Assembly: GCF_024508665.1 (NCBI RefSeq)
Contig: NZ_JANINP010000006.1
Coordinates: forward strand, 310,001 to 374,000
Length of the DNA stretch: 64,000 nt
Direction: 5' to 3'
Origin: Sphingomonas sp.
GTDB lineage: Bacteria > Pseudomonadota > Alphaproteobacteria > Sphingomonadales > Sphingomonadaceae
Part shown: one piece after another, positions 32,624-40,690 of the stretch
Numbering within the stretch: the stretch's first letter is position 1
Layout: every line of letters starts with the position of its first letter
Program-made: the position numbers and the translations under genes
The notes under the pieces: model-generated
Seen by the model: the letters and a program-made list of their open reading frames with translations, nothing else
What the model was told of the DNA's origin: nothing
The model's database searches: none

Positions 32624-33056
32624 GGGTCCCCCGGTTTACGCAGTCAAACCCTAGGGTTGGCGGCCCGAATGGGCAATCCGCTTGGCATTATCCCTGTCTC
32701 TTCGGAAGCGGAGGAAACCCTACGGAACCGGATGCGGTGAAGGCGAGCGGAGGATCGCAACAGTCAGCCTCAATCGTCATGCCGGCCTTGTGCCGGCATC
32801 CACGGCGCCGCGCTTCCAGCGGCCGTTGGTCAGGTGCCACGGTGGATGCCGGGACGGGCCCGGCATGACGAACGGGGAAGCGCAATCCCGTTCAACTTCG
32901 GGCGGCGCACTCCTGGAACGAAGAACGCCGAGAATGGCAACGAGTCAGCTTGCCACCCATATGCGATTGTCCTGCTCCGGGGGGCAGCGCCACAAGCAAG
33001 TCGCCAAGAGTATAGGCCCACCCTCACCTTCGCCTGAAGGAGAGGGGCAACTGAAC
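32624..33056. other. Gap without recognisable gene
   Basis: 433 bp between DUF2306 and the 148-residue secreted protein. It holds one palindromic repeat (32775-32870) and, near the right end, CCTGAAGGAGAGGGG-type repeat debris. Short frames here have no similarity to known proteins. Confidence 0.6.
32775..32870. repeat. Dual-hairpin palindromic repeat, CGTCATGCCGG type
   Basis: The left unit is CGTC, then ATGCCGGC-loop-GCCGGCAT (32775-32805). The right unit at 32841-32870 is the inverse, with a few changes. Same foot (CGTC) as the other intergenic copies. It sits in a 433-bp gap. Confidence 0.8.
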
Positions 33057-33503
33057 CTATTTCCCTTCTTCCTCGGCGGCCTTGCGGTCCTTGTTGAACT
33101 GCTTGCTTTCCTTGAACTGCTGTTGTGAGCAGCCGAGTGATCCGCCCGGGCCGATCGCCGAGCAGGAGCCGATTCCCGATGCGCCGGTGTCGAGCGTGCC
33201 TTGCGCGCGCAAGGCCCAACTCTGATTTTCGGGCGTGATCTTGAAATTGCGCAATTCCTTGGGAACGCGATATTGTTCGGCGGCGTCGCGGCGCGTGCAG
33301 ACGACGATCTCGTTGCCGTCGCGGTCGGTCGGGCATTGTTCGTTGCCGTAGAGCACCAGCACACCGTTGACCGGCGCGTTGCGCGACACCGGGCCGGGCG
33401 TGGTCGGTTTGGGCGGCGGCGGCACGCCCGGGCCGGCCACCTGTGCGGCGGCAGGCATCGCGACGATCGTCGCGGCCAGCAGGCCCAGGGCAAAGTTACG
33501 CAT
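33057..33503 (-). CDS. Conserved secreted hypothetical protein
   Basis: A 148-residue protein with a clear signal peptide (MRNFALGLLAATIVAMPAAA, cleavage near AAAQ), a Pro-rich stretch, then EQCPTDRDGNEIVVCTRRDA and an RVPKELRNFK motif. Four mature Cys may form two disulfides. Ends in a charged Lys/Glu-rich tail. Small secreted proteins with the CPTD-x-x-GNEIVVC pattern are frequent in sphingomonads. Function unknown. Last gene of the long minus-strand run. Confidence 0.75.
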   Translation of the reverse strand: MRNFALGLLAATIVAMPAAAQVAGPGVPPPPKPTTPGPVSRNAPVNGVLVLYGNEQCPTDRDGNEIVVCTRRDAAEQYRVPKELRNFKITPENQSWALRAQGTLDTGASGIGSCSAIGPGGSLGCSQQQFKESKQFNKDRKAAEEEGK

Positions 33504-33529
33504 CCTCGTCTCCTCCTCCCGCCCGGCGC

Positions 33530-34066
33530 CTAGAAACGCTTGGCGGTCTCGATCGCTACCCGGCAGCCGAGCCGGATCAGCGCCGACATCAGCGGATAGG
33601 CCGGAGCCGATTCCGCACCGTGCGCCAGGGCGGTCTCGCGATGCTCGACCTCCTCGGCCTGGAATTCCGCGATCGCCGCCGACACTGCGGGATCGCTATC
33701 GCCCAATTGCTGAAGCTGTTCTGAATAATGTTTGTCGATCTCGGTTTCGACCGCCGCGGTGCAGGCCATCGCGGCTTCGGGGCCGATTGCCGCGGTCGCC
33801 GCGCCCAGCGCGAAGCCGGCGACCGTCCAGAAGGGCTGGAGCAGGGTGGGGCGCACCCCGCGATCGGCGATCATCGTGTCGAAGAAGGCGCGGTGGCGTT
33901 CCTCCTGCCGCGCCATGCCGGCGATTTCCCGCGCGGCCGGCGTGCGGTCGCCCATGATCGCCAATTGTCCGGCATAGATGCGCGTGGCGCCATATTCGCC
34001 GGCCTGGTCGACCCGGATCATCGAGTCGGTCCGCGGCCGGGGATCGCCGGGGCGCCAGCGACTCAT
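33530..34066 (-). CDS. coq7: COQ7-type demethoxyubiquinone hydroxylase
   Basis: A 178-residue di-iron protein from ATG 34066. Metal ligands are arranged as in COQ7: DQAGEYGATRIY (Glu), RQEERHRAFF (Glu-x-x-His), AVETEIDKHY (Glu), and EVEHRETA (Glu-x-x-His). It hydroxylates demethoxyubiquinone in ubiquinone synthesis at the membrane; the GFALGAATAAIGPEAAMACT segment is the membrane-facing helix. Its start overlaps the DsbB stop by four bases, a coupling seen in related genomes. Confidence 0.92.
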   Translation of the reverse strand: MSRWRPGDPRPRTDSMIRVDQAGEYGATRIYAGQLAIMGDRTPAAREIAGMARQEERHRAFFDTMIADRGVRPTLLQPFWTVAGFALGAATAAIGPEAAMACTAAVETEIDKHYSEQLQQLGDSDPAVSAAIAEFQAEEVEHRETALAHGAESAPAYPLMSALIRLGCRVAIETAKRF

Positions 34067-34533
34067 GCCGTTCGGCTCCGGCGGGTCAGCAGGAACAGGA
34101 TGACCAGCGCACCGCCGAGCGAAATCACTGCGTTGAATCCCGCCAGCGAGACTCCGGCAAAGGTCCATTGCGGCGCGTCGCACCGCACAACCGGCGCGTT
34201 CATGATCGCGCTCAGCGTGTCGCCGCCGCTGCTGAAAGTGGACGTGCACGGTGTGAAGCCCTGCCACCAATGATATTCGACCCCGGCATGCGCGACCCCG
34301 ATCGCGCCGCTGATCGCGATCGCGATCGCCGCCAGCACGACCAGCGGCCGCTGCGGCATGCCCGGCACGAACGCCAGCAAAGCGATCGGCAGCGCGGCGT
34401 AATGCGGCCAGCGCTGCCAATGGCACATCTCGCACGGGTAGAGATGGCCGATCAGCTGGAATCCCCAGGCGCCGGCGAGCAACGCGGCGGGGATCAGCAA
34501 TGCCAAAAAGCGGGCCTTTTGAAACGAGGTCAT
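34063..34533 (-). CDS. dsbB: DsbB-like disulfide bond formation protein
   Basis: A 156-residue protein with four membrane helices. The first periplasmic loop has YPCEMCHWQRWPHY (the CxxC that passes electrons to quinone, followed by the conserved Trp/Arg), and the second has FTPCTSTF and VRCDAP (the pair that oxidises DsbA). The QRWPHY stretch is the quinone-binding neighbourhood. Coupled to coq7, so a quinone-using oxidase is made beside a quinone-synthesis enzyme. Confidence 0.9.
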   Translation of the reverse strand: MTSFQKARFLALLIPAALLAGAWGFQLIGHLYPCEMCHWQRWPHYAALPIALLAFVPGMPQRPLVVLAAIAIAISGAIGVAHAGVEYHWWQGFTPCTSTFSSGGDTLSAIMNAPVVRCDAPQWTFAGVSLAGFNAVISLGGALVILFLLTRRSRTA

Positions 34534-34540
34534 CCCGGCC

Positions 34541-35884
34541 TCAGTGCTTCTTCGGCGTCGCCGCCGCGGTGGTCACGGCTGGCACCTTGGCCAGCCGCCC
34601 GATCGTCTGCAGCGCGTACCAAAGCTGGAAGTCGGTCACGCCCTTCTTCTTCAACTCCTCCGGCGTCGCGGCGAAGCGTGGATCGGTCTTGGTATCCTCT
34701 TCGAGGATGGCGTTGTCGGCCTTGACCTCATTGACCAGATGCTTGCGCAGATCGGCCTCGCGGAACACTGGCCGCGACTTGTAATCGGGGTCCGAAATCT
34801 GCGGCACCGCAATGTCGGGACGGATGCCACCTTCCTGCACCGACCGGCCCGAGGGCGTATAGTAACGCGCGGTGGTGAGCCTGAGCGCGCTGGTGTCGTC
34901 GAGTTGCAGCAGCGTCTGGACCGATCCCTTGCCGAAGCTGCGCTCGCCCATGATCAGTGCACGGTGGTGGTCCTGCAACGCACCAGCGACGATTTCGGAG
35001 GCCGACGCGGTGCCGGCATTGGTCAGCACGATCACCGGCAAGCCGTTCGCCAGATCGCCTGGCTTGGCATAATAGCGCTCGATATCCGCGGCGTCGCGGC
35101 CGCGTTGGCTGACGATCTCACCATAGGACAGGAAAGCGTCCGACACCTCGATCGCCTGGGTCAGCAGACCGCCGCCATTGTCGCGGAGGTCGACGACATA
35201 GCCTAGCGGCTTGTGCCCCAGCGACTTGTCGATGCTCGATATCGCCGAGCGGACGTCGGCTCCGGTATTCTCGGAGAAAGTGTTGATGTTGATATAGCCG
35301 ATGCCGTCACGGACTTCCCATTTGACCGGCTTCTGGACGATGATCTCGCGGACCAGGCTGACGTCGATCGGCTTGTCGCGGCCCGGCCGGACCAGGGTCA
35401 GCGCGATCTTGGTGCCGGGCTTGCCGCGCATTGCGGTGATCGCCTCGTCCAGCGTCTCGCCATAGATCAGCTGTCCGTCGATATGGGTGATGTAATCGCC
35501 GGCCTTGATCCCGGCGCGGAAGGCGGGCGTGTCTTCCTGCGGCGCAATGACCTTGACCGCGCCGTCCTGCATCGTGACCGACAGTCCGAGGCCGCCATAA
35601 TTGCCCTCGGTCAGAATCTTCATGTTCTGAAAATCGACCGCGTCCATGTACGACGAATGCGGGTCGAGGCTGTTGAGCATGCCGTCGATCGCGCCGCGGA
35701 TCAGCGTTTTGTCGTCGACCTTGTCGACATAGGACTTCTTGACCTGATTGAAGACCTCCATGAACCGGTCGATCTCGCGATACGTGTCGCCATCGGCTGC
35801 CGCCATCGCCGCGGTCGCGGTTGGGACGAGAGCGATGGCGCCGGCGATGGCGGTCGCCTGGAGCCAGGTAAAAGCACGGGCCAT
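34541..35884 (-). CDS. ctpA: Carboxy-terminal processing protease (S41)
   Basis: A 447-residue protein with a signal peptide (ITWLQATAIAGAIALVP-like, about 4-25), a PDZ domain at about 90-170 (GGLGLSVTMQDGAVKVIAP, GIKAGDYITHIDG) and the S41 core with the Ser/Lys dyad (NAGTASASEIVAGALQDH and GERSFGKGSVQTLLQ). CtpA-type proteases trim periplasmic proteins and control peptidoglycan hydrolases. Lies 8 bp before dsbB and 59 bp after the EnvC-like gene, a common pairing. Confidence 0.93.
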   Translation of the reverse strand: MARAFTWLQATAIAGAIALVPTATAAMAAADGDTYREIDRFMEVFNQVKKSYVDKVDDKTLIRGAIDGMLNSLDPHSSYMDAVDFQNMKILTEGNYGGLGLSVTMQDGAVKVIAPQEDTPAFRAGIKAGDYITHIDGQLIYGETLDEAITAMRGKPGTKIALTLVRPGRDKPIDVSLVREIIVQKPVKWEVRDGIGYININTFSENTGADVRSAISSIDKSLGHKPLGYVVDLRDNGGGLLTQAIEVSDAFLSYGEIVSQRGRDAADIERYYAKPGDLANGLPVIVLTNAGTASASEIVAGALQDHHRALIMGERSFGKGSVQTLLQLDDTSALRLTTARYYTPSGRSVQEGGIRPDIAVPQISDPDYKSRPVFREADLRKHLVNEVKADNAILEEDTKTDPRFAATPEELKKKGVTDFQLWYALQTIGRLAKVPAVTTAAATPKKH

Positions 35885-35943
35885 GGGGTTACTGCGTTCC
35901 GATCTTGCTCAACTCGTCCGTCATGTAGCGATATTCGATCGGC

Positions 35944-37122
35944 CTAGCCAGTCAGGGGTACCGGATCGATCGGACGGCCCTTGCGGCGCAATTCGGCAGT
36001 GACTTGGCGGTCGTCGCCCGGCGGTGCCGCGCCCAGCAATGCGCCCTGGCCGACGCGTTGGCCGGTCGCGACGGACAAGGCGCCCAACCCGATCAACGTG
36101 GTGCTCCAGCCGCCGCCATGATCGATCACGACGATCGTGCCGTAATCGCGAAACGGCCCGGCAAAGACGATCTTGCCGGCGGCGGGCGCTACGATGTCGG
36201 CGCCCCCCGGCACTGCCCAGGTGAGCCCGCGCGAGGTGACGCCGGCCTCCGAAGAAACTTCGCCGAACCCGGTGATCAATCTGCCGGTGACCGGAACGCG
36301 ATACGGTGCGCTGGCGGCCGTCCACGACAATGCAGGCGCGGTGCCGTCGCCGGGGCGGGGTAATGGCCCCGGCAGTGCCGCCAGTGACCGCGCCGTCGCC
36401 GCGGCGTCTGTGGTCACCTGCATGGTGTCGACCAGGTCACGAGCGCGTTCGCCAAGGCCGATCGCGCGGTCGCTTTCCGCCAGCGCGGAGCGGCTGAGAT
36501 CCTGCGACTTCAGGCGATGCTCCGCTTCCAGCCGGGCTAGCGCGATGCGATTGCTCTCCAGCCGCCGGCGACCTTCGGTCAGGCTGCGCGCGGCAAGCGC
36601 GGCGTCGGCGCGTAGTCGGCGCGTATTGTCCAGGTCGGCCCGCAGCCCGGCAGTGCGTGCGCGCACCAGCGGAAGCGTACTGCCGATCACGGCGCGGACA
36701 TGGACCAGATCGGCGACCGAGCCCGGCTGCATCACGCTGACCGCGTCGGGACGCTGCGCCAGCGAGCACAAGGCCGCGATCAGCCGCGCGATCGGCCCTT
36801 GTTGCGTCGCGAGCCGTGCCTGTTGGTCGGCGAGCAGCCGGTCGACCAACGTCACCCGCGCGCTCGCCGCGGCGATATCGGCCTGTGCCTGCTGGATCCG
36901 CGCGCCCATCGCTTCTTCCTCGGCGCGCGCTTTGGCGGCTTCATTCTGCTCGGCCTTGGCCGCGGCGTCGAGTTTCGCGGCGCGCTCGGCGGCGGCGGCG
37001 GATTGCGCCCGGGCGGAGAGCAAGCGGCGCTGCTGGTCGGCCAGATCGGATTGGGCGTTGCCCTGGCTCGCGGCGAACGCGGCGGCGATCGGGAGCAAGG
37101 CAAGAGTCCAGGCGGCGCGCAT
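35944..37122 (-). CDS. envC: EnvC-like murein hydrolase activator (M23 domain)
   Basis: A 392-residue protein from ATG 37122. Signal peptide MRAAWTLALLPIAAAFAASQ, a long coiled coil to about 240 (Ala/Arg/Glu-rich, LADQQRRLLSARAQSAAAAE), and a C-terminal LytM/M23 domain (GLTWAVPGGADIVAPAAGKI, VIDHGGGWSTTLIG). Catalytic H-x-G-D and HxH zinc residues are partly lost (GGAD, DHGGG), as in EnvC proteins that activate amidases instead of cutting peptidoglycan. Four bases after rlmH. Expected at the septum in the periplasm. Confidence 0.88.
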   Translation of the reverse strand: MRAAWTLALLPIAAAFAASQGNAQSDLADQQRRLLSARAQSAAAAERAAKLDAAAKAEQNEAAKARAEEEAMGARIQQAQADIAAASARVTLVDRLLADQQARLATQQGPIARLIAALCSLAQRPDAVSVMQPGSVADLVHVRAVIGSTLPLVRARTAGLRADLDNTRRLRADAALAARSLTEGRRRLESNRIALARLEAEHRLKSQDLSRSALAESDRAIGLGERARDLVDTMQVTTDAAATARSLAALPGPLPRPGDGTAPALSWTAASAPYRVPVTGRLITGFGEVSSEAGVTSRGLTWAVPGGADIVAPAAGKIVFAGPFRDYGTIVVIDHGGGWSTTLIGLGALSVATGQRVGQGALLGAAPPGDDRQVTAELRRKGRPIDPVPLTG

Positions 37123-37126
37123 CGCG

Positions 37127-37549
37127 CTACCCTTCGCGATGATAGGGATGGTTGGCAAGGATCGAGCTGGCGCGCCACAATTGCTCGGCCAGCATCGCGC
37201 GCGCCAGCATGTGCGGCCAGGTCAGCCGGCCGAACGACACGAGCCAGTCGGCGGCCTTGCGCTCCTCGGCCGAAAAGCCGTCCGCCGCGCCGATCAGGAA
37301 GCGGATTTCGCGCACGCCGTCGTCGCGCCATTTACCCAATTTGCCGGCAAAGGCGATCGATCCTGGCGTGTCGCCGGTTTCATCGAGCATGACGATGCGC
37401 GTCTGCGGCTCGATCGCCGGTATCTTGCCGCCGGTATCGGGCAATTCGGTCATGCGTGTCGGGAAGCTGACGCGCTTGAGGTAGCGGTCGACCAGCTCCG
37501 CCTCGGGGCTCCTTCCGATCCGCCCCCGCGCGACGATGTGGAGGAGCAT
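37127..37549 (-). CDS. rlmH: 23S rRNA pseudouridine-1915 N3-methyltransferase
   Basis: A 140-residue SPOUT methyltransferase. The trefoil-knot SAM site is IRFLIGAADGFSAEERKAAD, and the C-terminal FGRLTWPHMLARAMLAEQLW with NHPYHREG is diagnostic of RlmH (the YH-R end contacts the ribosome). It methylates m3-pseudouridine in helix 69 of assembled 70S. In E. coli it sits after rsfS, as here, though a palindromic repeat fills the 146-bp gap. Confidence 0.95.
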   Translation of the reverse strand: MLLHIVARGRIGRSPEAELVDRYLKRVSFPTRMTELPDTGGKIPAIEPQTRIVMLDETGDTPGSIAFAGKLGKWRDDGVREIRFLIGAADGFSAEERKAADWLVSFGRLTWPHMLARAMLAEQLWRASSILANHPYHREG

Positions 37550-37564
37550 CGACTAGACCCTTCC

Positions 37565-37655
37565 CGTCATGCCGGCCCTGTGCCGCCATCCAACGTGCAA
37601 CAACGGAACGACGCCGTTGCGGAAGCTTGGACCCCGGAACAAGTCCGGGGTGACG
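37565..37655. repeat. Dual-hairpin palindromic repeat, chimera of two CGTC types
   Basis: The left unit (CGTCATGCCGGCC...) matches the copy at 32775. The right unit, read inversely, is CGTCACCCCGGAC-loop-GTTCCGGGGTCCA, a different type. The two ends differ, so the element looks like a recombinant. Between rsfS and rlmH. Confidence 0.75.
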
Positions 37656-37695
37656 TTTCGGGATGAGGCCCGCTCATCCCATCCGCCTTCTGCCG

Positions 37696-38082
37696 TCAGT
37701 GCGACGAACCCGACGGCCCGTCGCCGAACGCCCACATCCGCTCGAGATTATAGAACGTCCGCACCTCGGGCCGAAACAGGTGGACGATGACGTCGCCGGC
37801 GTCGATCAGCACCCAGTCGGCGGTGGGCAGGCCTTCGATCCGCGGGCCACGGCCGGTTTCGGCCTTGATCCGCTCGGCGAGCTTCTGCGCCATCGACGCG
37901 ACCTGGCGCGTCGATCGGCCGCTGGCGATAACCATGTGATCGGCGATCGACGACTTGCCGGCGAGCGGGATCGAGATCGTGTCGACCGCCTGGTCGTCGT
38001 CCAGGCTGGACAGGACAAGCTGGTGCAACGTCTCGGCCCCTTGAGGGTCGGACGAGCGGTACGCGTGCGGGTTAGTGGCCAA
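37696..38082 (-). CDS. rsfS: Ribosome silencing factor RsfS
   Basis: A 128-residue protein with the RsfS core: HQLVLSSLDDDQAVDTISI, SIADHMVIASGRSTRQVASM and DWVLIDAGDVIVHLFRPEVR, ending YNLERMW. It binds L14 (uL14) on the 50S subunit and blocks subunit joining in stationary phase or starvation. The N-terminal 25 residues are variable. Follows nadD by eight bases, the widely conserved nadD-rsfS-rlmH order. Confidence 0.94.
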   Translation of the reverse strand: MATNPHAYRSSDPQGAETLHQLVLSSLDDDQAVDTISIPLAGKSSIADHMVIASGRSTRQVASMAQKLAERIKAETGRGPRIEGLPTADWVLIDAGDVIVHLFRPEVRTFYNLERMWAFGDGPSGSSH

Positions 38083-38090
38083 TGTGGGTC

Positions 38091-38729
38091 CTATGGTGCG
38101 GAGGAAGGAGGATCGGTGTCGTTGGATCGGCGAAGAAAACGGCGCTGCCAGGCCGGATCGGCCAAACGCAGCCTGGTGGCTGAGGTGGAGTCAGGGCGGA
38201 AACGAAGCAGCACGAGGGCTGGCAATCTCCACGTCGTCCAGTTCTTCGCCTGGTGTACGGGCCGGAAAAAGCGCCGCAACCAACCCATGGCGGGCACCGC
38301 CTGGGCAGCATGATCATAGCCCGGCCGCGCGATAACCGCAATCGGGATCGATTTCGCTATATGGCGCCAACCCTTCCACTGGTCGAAATTGATCAGATTG
38401 TCCTCGCCCATCAACCAGATGAAGTCGATCCGCGAATACAGGCGCTGCAGTTTGGACAGCGTGTCGACCGTATAGCGCGTGCCCAACCGCTGTTCGATCG
38501 CGGTGACCCGGATCGGCGCATGCCCGGCCATCGCGCGGGCGGACGCGAAGCGCACCGCGAACGGCGCCATGTCGGTCGCCTTGTCTTTCAGGGGATTGCC
38601 GGGCGACACCAGCCACCAGACTTCGTCGAGCCCCAGCGCCTTGATCGCCGCCAGGCTGATCGCCCGATGCCCCGAATGCGCGGGATTGAACGACCCGCCC
38701 AACAGCCCGACGCGCAATGCTCCCGCCAT
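38091..38729 (-). CDS. nadD: Nicotinate-nucleotide adenylyltransferase
   Basis: A 212-residue protein from ATG 38729 (MAGALRVGLLGGSFNPAHSG). The nucleotidyltransferase motif GGSFNPAHSGH binds ATP phosphates, and DNLINFDQWKGWRHI and VIARPGYDH are typical of NadD. The second nucleotide motif SATRLR (usual ISSTxIR) is close to the end. It makes deamido-NAD from nicotinate mononucleotide. The frame is open upstream through repeats to 39263, but that part is not coding. Confidence 0.92.
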   Translation of the reverse strand: MAGALRVGLLGGSFNPAHSGHRAISLAAIKALGLDEVWWLVSPGNPLKDKATDMAPFAVRFASARAMAGHAPIRVTAIEQRLGTRYTVDTLSKLQRLYSRIDFIWLMGEDNLINFDQWKGWRHIAKSIPIAVIARPGYDHAAQAVPAMGWLRRFFRPVHQAKNWTTWRLPALVLLRFRPDSTSATRLRLADPAWQRRFLRRSNDTDPPSSAP

Positions 38730-38825
38730 CAGATGCCGGACAATGCCTTGGGCGCGGGAGCGGACTGGCTCATCGCCCCTCTGTGGACGGGCGGCGGCGA
38801 GCGGGCAAGGGGCGTTAGCGGTACT

Positions 38826-39053
38826 CCCCTCCCGCTTGCGGGAGGGGCTGGGGGAGGGCGTGTCATGCTCGGCGTCCTTCGAACGTGCCCTTCCCTGACC
38901 CTCTCCCCTTGTGGGAGAGGGAGGGAGCGGCGAAGGCGCGGAAGGGTGAGTGGGAGTCACAAGCCAAGTCGCCCGTGACTCCCCCTCACCATTCCCACTC
39001 GCTGCGCGAGCGGGCCCCTTCCCTCTTCCACAAGGGGAGAGGGAGTTTTCGCC
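38826..39053. repeat. Composite palindromic repeat, CCCTCTCC class
   Basis: In the 38730-39154 gap: hairpin 1, a 10-bp stem at 38826-38847; hairpin 2, a 9-bp stem at 38899-38921, whose inverse relative is at about 39027-39053; and between them 38945-38960 pairs with 38974-38989 at 15 of 16 positions. Nested inverted repeats without any coding potential. Confidence 0.8.
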
Positions 39054-39075
39054 CATAGCACCTCTCCGGCCATCA

Positions 39076-39144
39076 TTTTCCAACACGGAAAGTTTTAACT
39101 TGCCAATCCGGAAAGTCAGGCTTATCTCTTTCCGCATTGGAAAG
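39076..39144 (+). promoter_or_regulatory. Triple dyad operator and promoter of the membrane protein/regulator pair
   Basis: Three dyads share the form yTTkCC-N5-GGAAAG: 39076-39092 (TTTTCC/GGAAAG), 39099-39115 (CTTGCC/GGAAAG) and 39128-39144 (CTTTCC/GGAAAG, perfect). A promoter candidate TTGCCA (39100-39105), 16 bases, TTATCT (39122-39127) has its -35 inside dyad 2 and its -10 just before dyad 3. A binding array for a dimeric regulator, probably the HTH protein at 39585-39899. Confidence 0.65.
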
Positions 39145-39154
39145 TGAGGAATCG

Positions 39155-39601
39155 ATGATGACCACGATCGAGGAACAGGCCCGCATGGCGTTGATGGCGA
39201 AGGGCGCGGCCGAGCAGGATCTGGCGCGGCTCGCGGCGTGCCCGCCCTGGCGCCACGCGGCATTTGCAGGGATCATGGCGGCGCTCGTCGCCACGCCCGC
39301 CGCACCGCTGTCGCTGCGCTTCGTCGTATTGGCGCTGATCTTCGTCGCCATTGCGCTGATCGTGCAATCGGACCGCCGCCGCCTTGGCGTATTCGTCAAC
39401 GGCTATCGCCGCGGCAGGACCCGGATGGTCGCCTTTCCGATGCTGGCGTTGATCTTGCTGCTCTACGCGGCGAGCTGCTATTTCGCGCTCGACCGCAGCC
39501 AGCCGACGGTCAGCCTGGCGCTTGCCGCGGCGTCGTTTGTCATCGGCTATATCGGCAGCACGATCTGGCAACGAGTGTTCGTCCGTGAACTCGGTGCCTG
39601 A
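39155..39601 (+). CDS. Small membrane protein of a regulator pair
   Basis: A 148-residue protein. ATGs at 39155 and 39158 follow GAGGA; TTG 39137 is an unlikely longer start. A soluble helical N-terminus (ARMALMAKGAAEQDLARLAA) is followed by four hydrophobic segments in two pairs, about 38-52, 54-70, 91-107 and 116-133. No family named. It overlaps the downstream HTH regulator by 17 bases, an arrangement typical of small permease-like or sensor membrane proteins controlled by the following winged-helix protein. Confidence 0.65.
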   Translation: MMTTIEEQARMALMAKGAAEQDLARLAACPPWRHAAFAGIMAALVATPAAPLSLRFVVLALIFVAIALIVQSDRRRLGVFVNGYRRGRTRMVAFPMLALILLLYAASCYFALDRSQPTVSLALAAASFVIGYIGSTIWQRVFVRELGA

Positions 39602-39899
39602 GGCCTTCAACCCGATCGCCGGGTTCGAGCCGCTGCTCCAGGCCCCGGCACGGCTTCAGGTTATGGCGGTGCTGGCACAGGCGCAGGAGGCCGAGTTCGC
39701 GCGGCTGAAGGAGATCACCGCCAGCAGCGATTCGGTGATGTCGAAGCACCTCGCTGCCTTGTCCGACGCGGGGTTCATCTCGCTGCGCAAGGCCGCGCTC
39801 GACGGCCGTCAGCGTACTTGGGCCAGCCTCACGCGCGCCGGCCGCAAGGTGTTCGACGATCATGTCGCGGCGCTGCAACGGATCGTTGCGGGCGGTTGA
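39585..39899 (+). CDS. Winged-helix transcriptional regulator
   Basis: A 104-residue protein starting GTG 39585 (VNSVPEAFNPIAGFEPLLQA). Helix-turn-helix: LQVMAVLAQAQEAEFARLKE, with recognition helix DSVMSKHLAALSDAGFISL, then a wing (DGRQRTWASLTRAGRKVFDD). It resembles the short HTH_34 regulators of the ArsR/MarR fold. Overlaps the membrane protein gene. Likely autoregulates through the three dyads at 39076-39144. Confidence 0.82.
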   Translation: MNSVPEAFNPIAGFEPLLQAPARLQVMAVLAQAQEAEFARLKEITASSDSVMSKHLAALSDAGFISLRKAALDGRQRTWASLTRAGRKVFDDHVAALQRIVAGG

Positions 39900-39934
39900 T
39901 CGATCGGCCGCCGCCGGAAGCGTTTTTGCGGCCC

Positions 39935-40600
39935 CTATTCGCGGATGCTCAGCCATTCCTCTTCCGGCGCGCGTTCGGTGCGCAGGCGGTTGGCGGGCTC
40001 CTCCTTATCCTCGTATCCGATCGCCATGCCGCAAAAGAGCATGCGATCGGCGGGCGTGCCGAGGAAGCGCTCGATCGTTTCGGGATACATTGCCCAGCAT
40101 TCTTGCGGACAGGTCGCCAAGCCGGCCTCGACCGCGAGCAGCATGATGTTCTGAAGGTACATGCCGAGGTCCGACCATTGCGGTGGGCCCATCCGCCGGT
40201 CGACCGTGCAGAACAATGCCGCGGGCGCGCCGAAGAACTGGAAATTGCGCGCGAACCACATTCGCCGCGCCGCCTTGTCCTCGCGCGGAATGCCGATCTG
40301 GCCGTACATCGCCTCGCCGACGGCGAAGGTGCGTGCGCGATAAGGCGCGACGAACTGTTTCGGGTAGATGTCGTAGCCTGGGGTCTCGGTCTCGCCCGCC
40401 ATCAGCTTGGCGGCCACGGTCGCCTTGAGCTCGGCAAGGCTGTCGCCGGTCACCAGGTCGATATGCCAGGGCTGGATATTGCCCCCGCTGGGTGCGCGTG
40501 CGGCCTTCACCGCGATGTCGTGAAGCAGGGCGAGGTCGACCGGCGTGTCGAGGAATCCGCGCACCGACCGGCGCGCCGCAATGGCATCCGAAACATTCAT
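39935..40600 (-). CDS. Nitroreductase family flavoprotein
   Basis: A 221-residue FMN-dependent protein from ATG 40600 (MNVSDAIAARRSVRGFLDTP). RRSVRGF is the FMN-phosphate Arg motif, PSGGNIQPWHIDLVTGD is the usual APSGGNxQPW segment, and ECWAMYPETIERFLGTPADR ends the core. Reduces nitroaromatics, quinones or similar with NAD(P)H. Stands alone; the secreted protein upstream is separated by 90 bp. Confidence 0.9.
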   Translation of the reverse strand: MNVSDAIAARRSVRGFLDTPVDLALLHDIAVKAARAPSGGNIQPWHIDLVTGDSLAELKATVAAKLMAGETETPGYDIYPKQFVAPYRARTFAVGEAMYGQIGIPREDKAARRMWFARNFQFFGAPAALFCTVDRRMGPPQWSDLGMYLQNIMLLAVEAGLATCPQECWAMYPETIERFLGTPADRMLFCGMAIGYEDKEEPANRLRTERAPEEEWLSIRE

Positions 40601-40690
40601 GCCGCCAACCTTGCCCGGCGGCGCCGGATCGGCAAGTCGGATCATATGACAACTGCCCCGGACGCACGCGCCGCCCGGGGCGAACGTTCA

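Noticed and set aside
38091..39263. nadD extended N-terminally to 390 residues
   Set aside because: The extension runs through the composite palindromic repeat and has no NadD homology.
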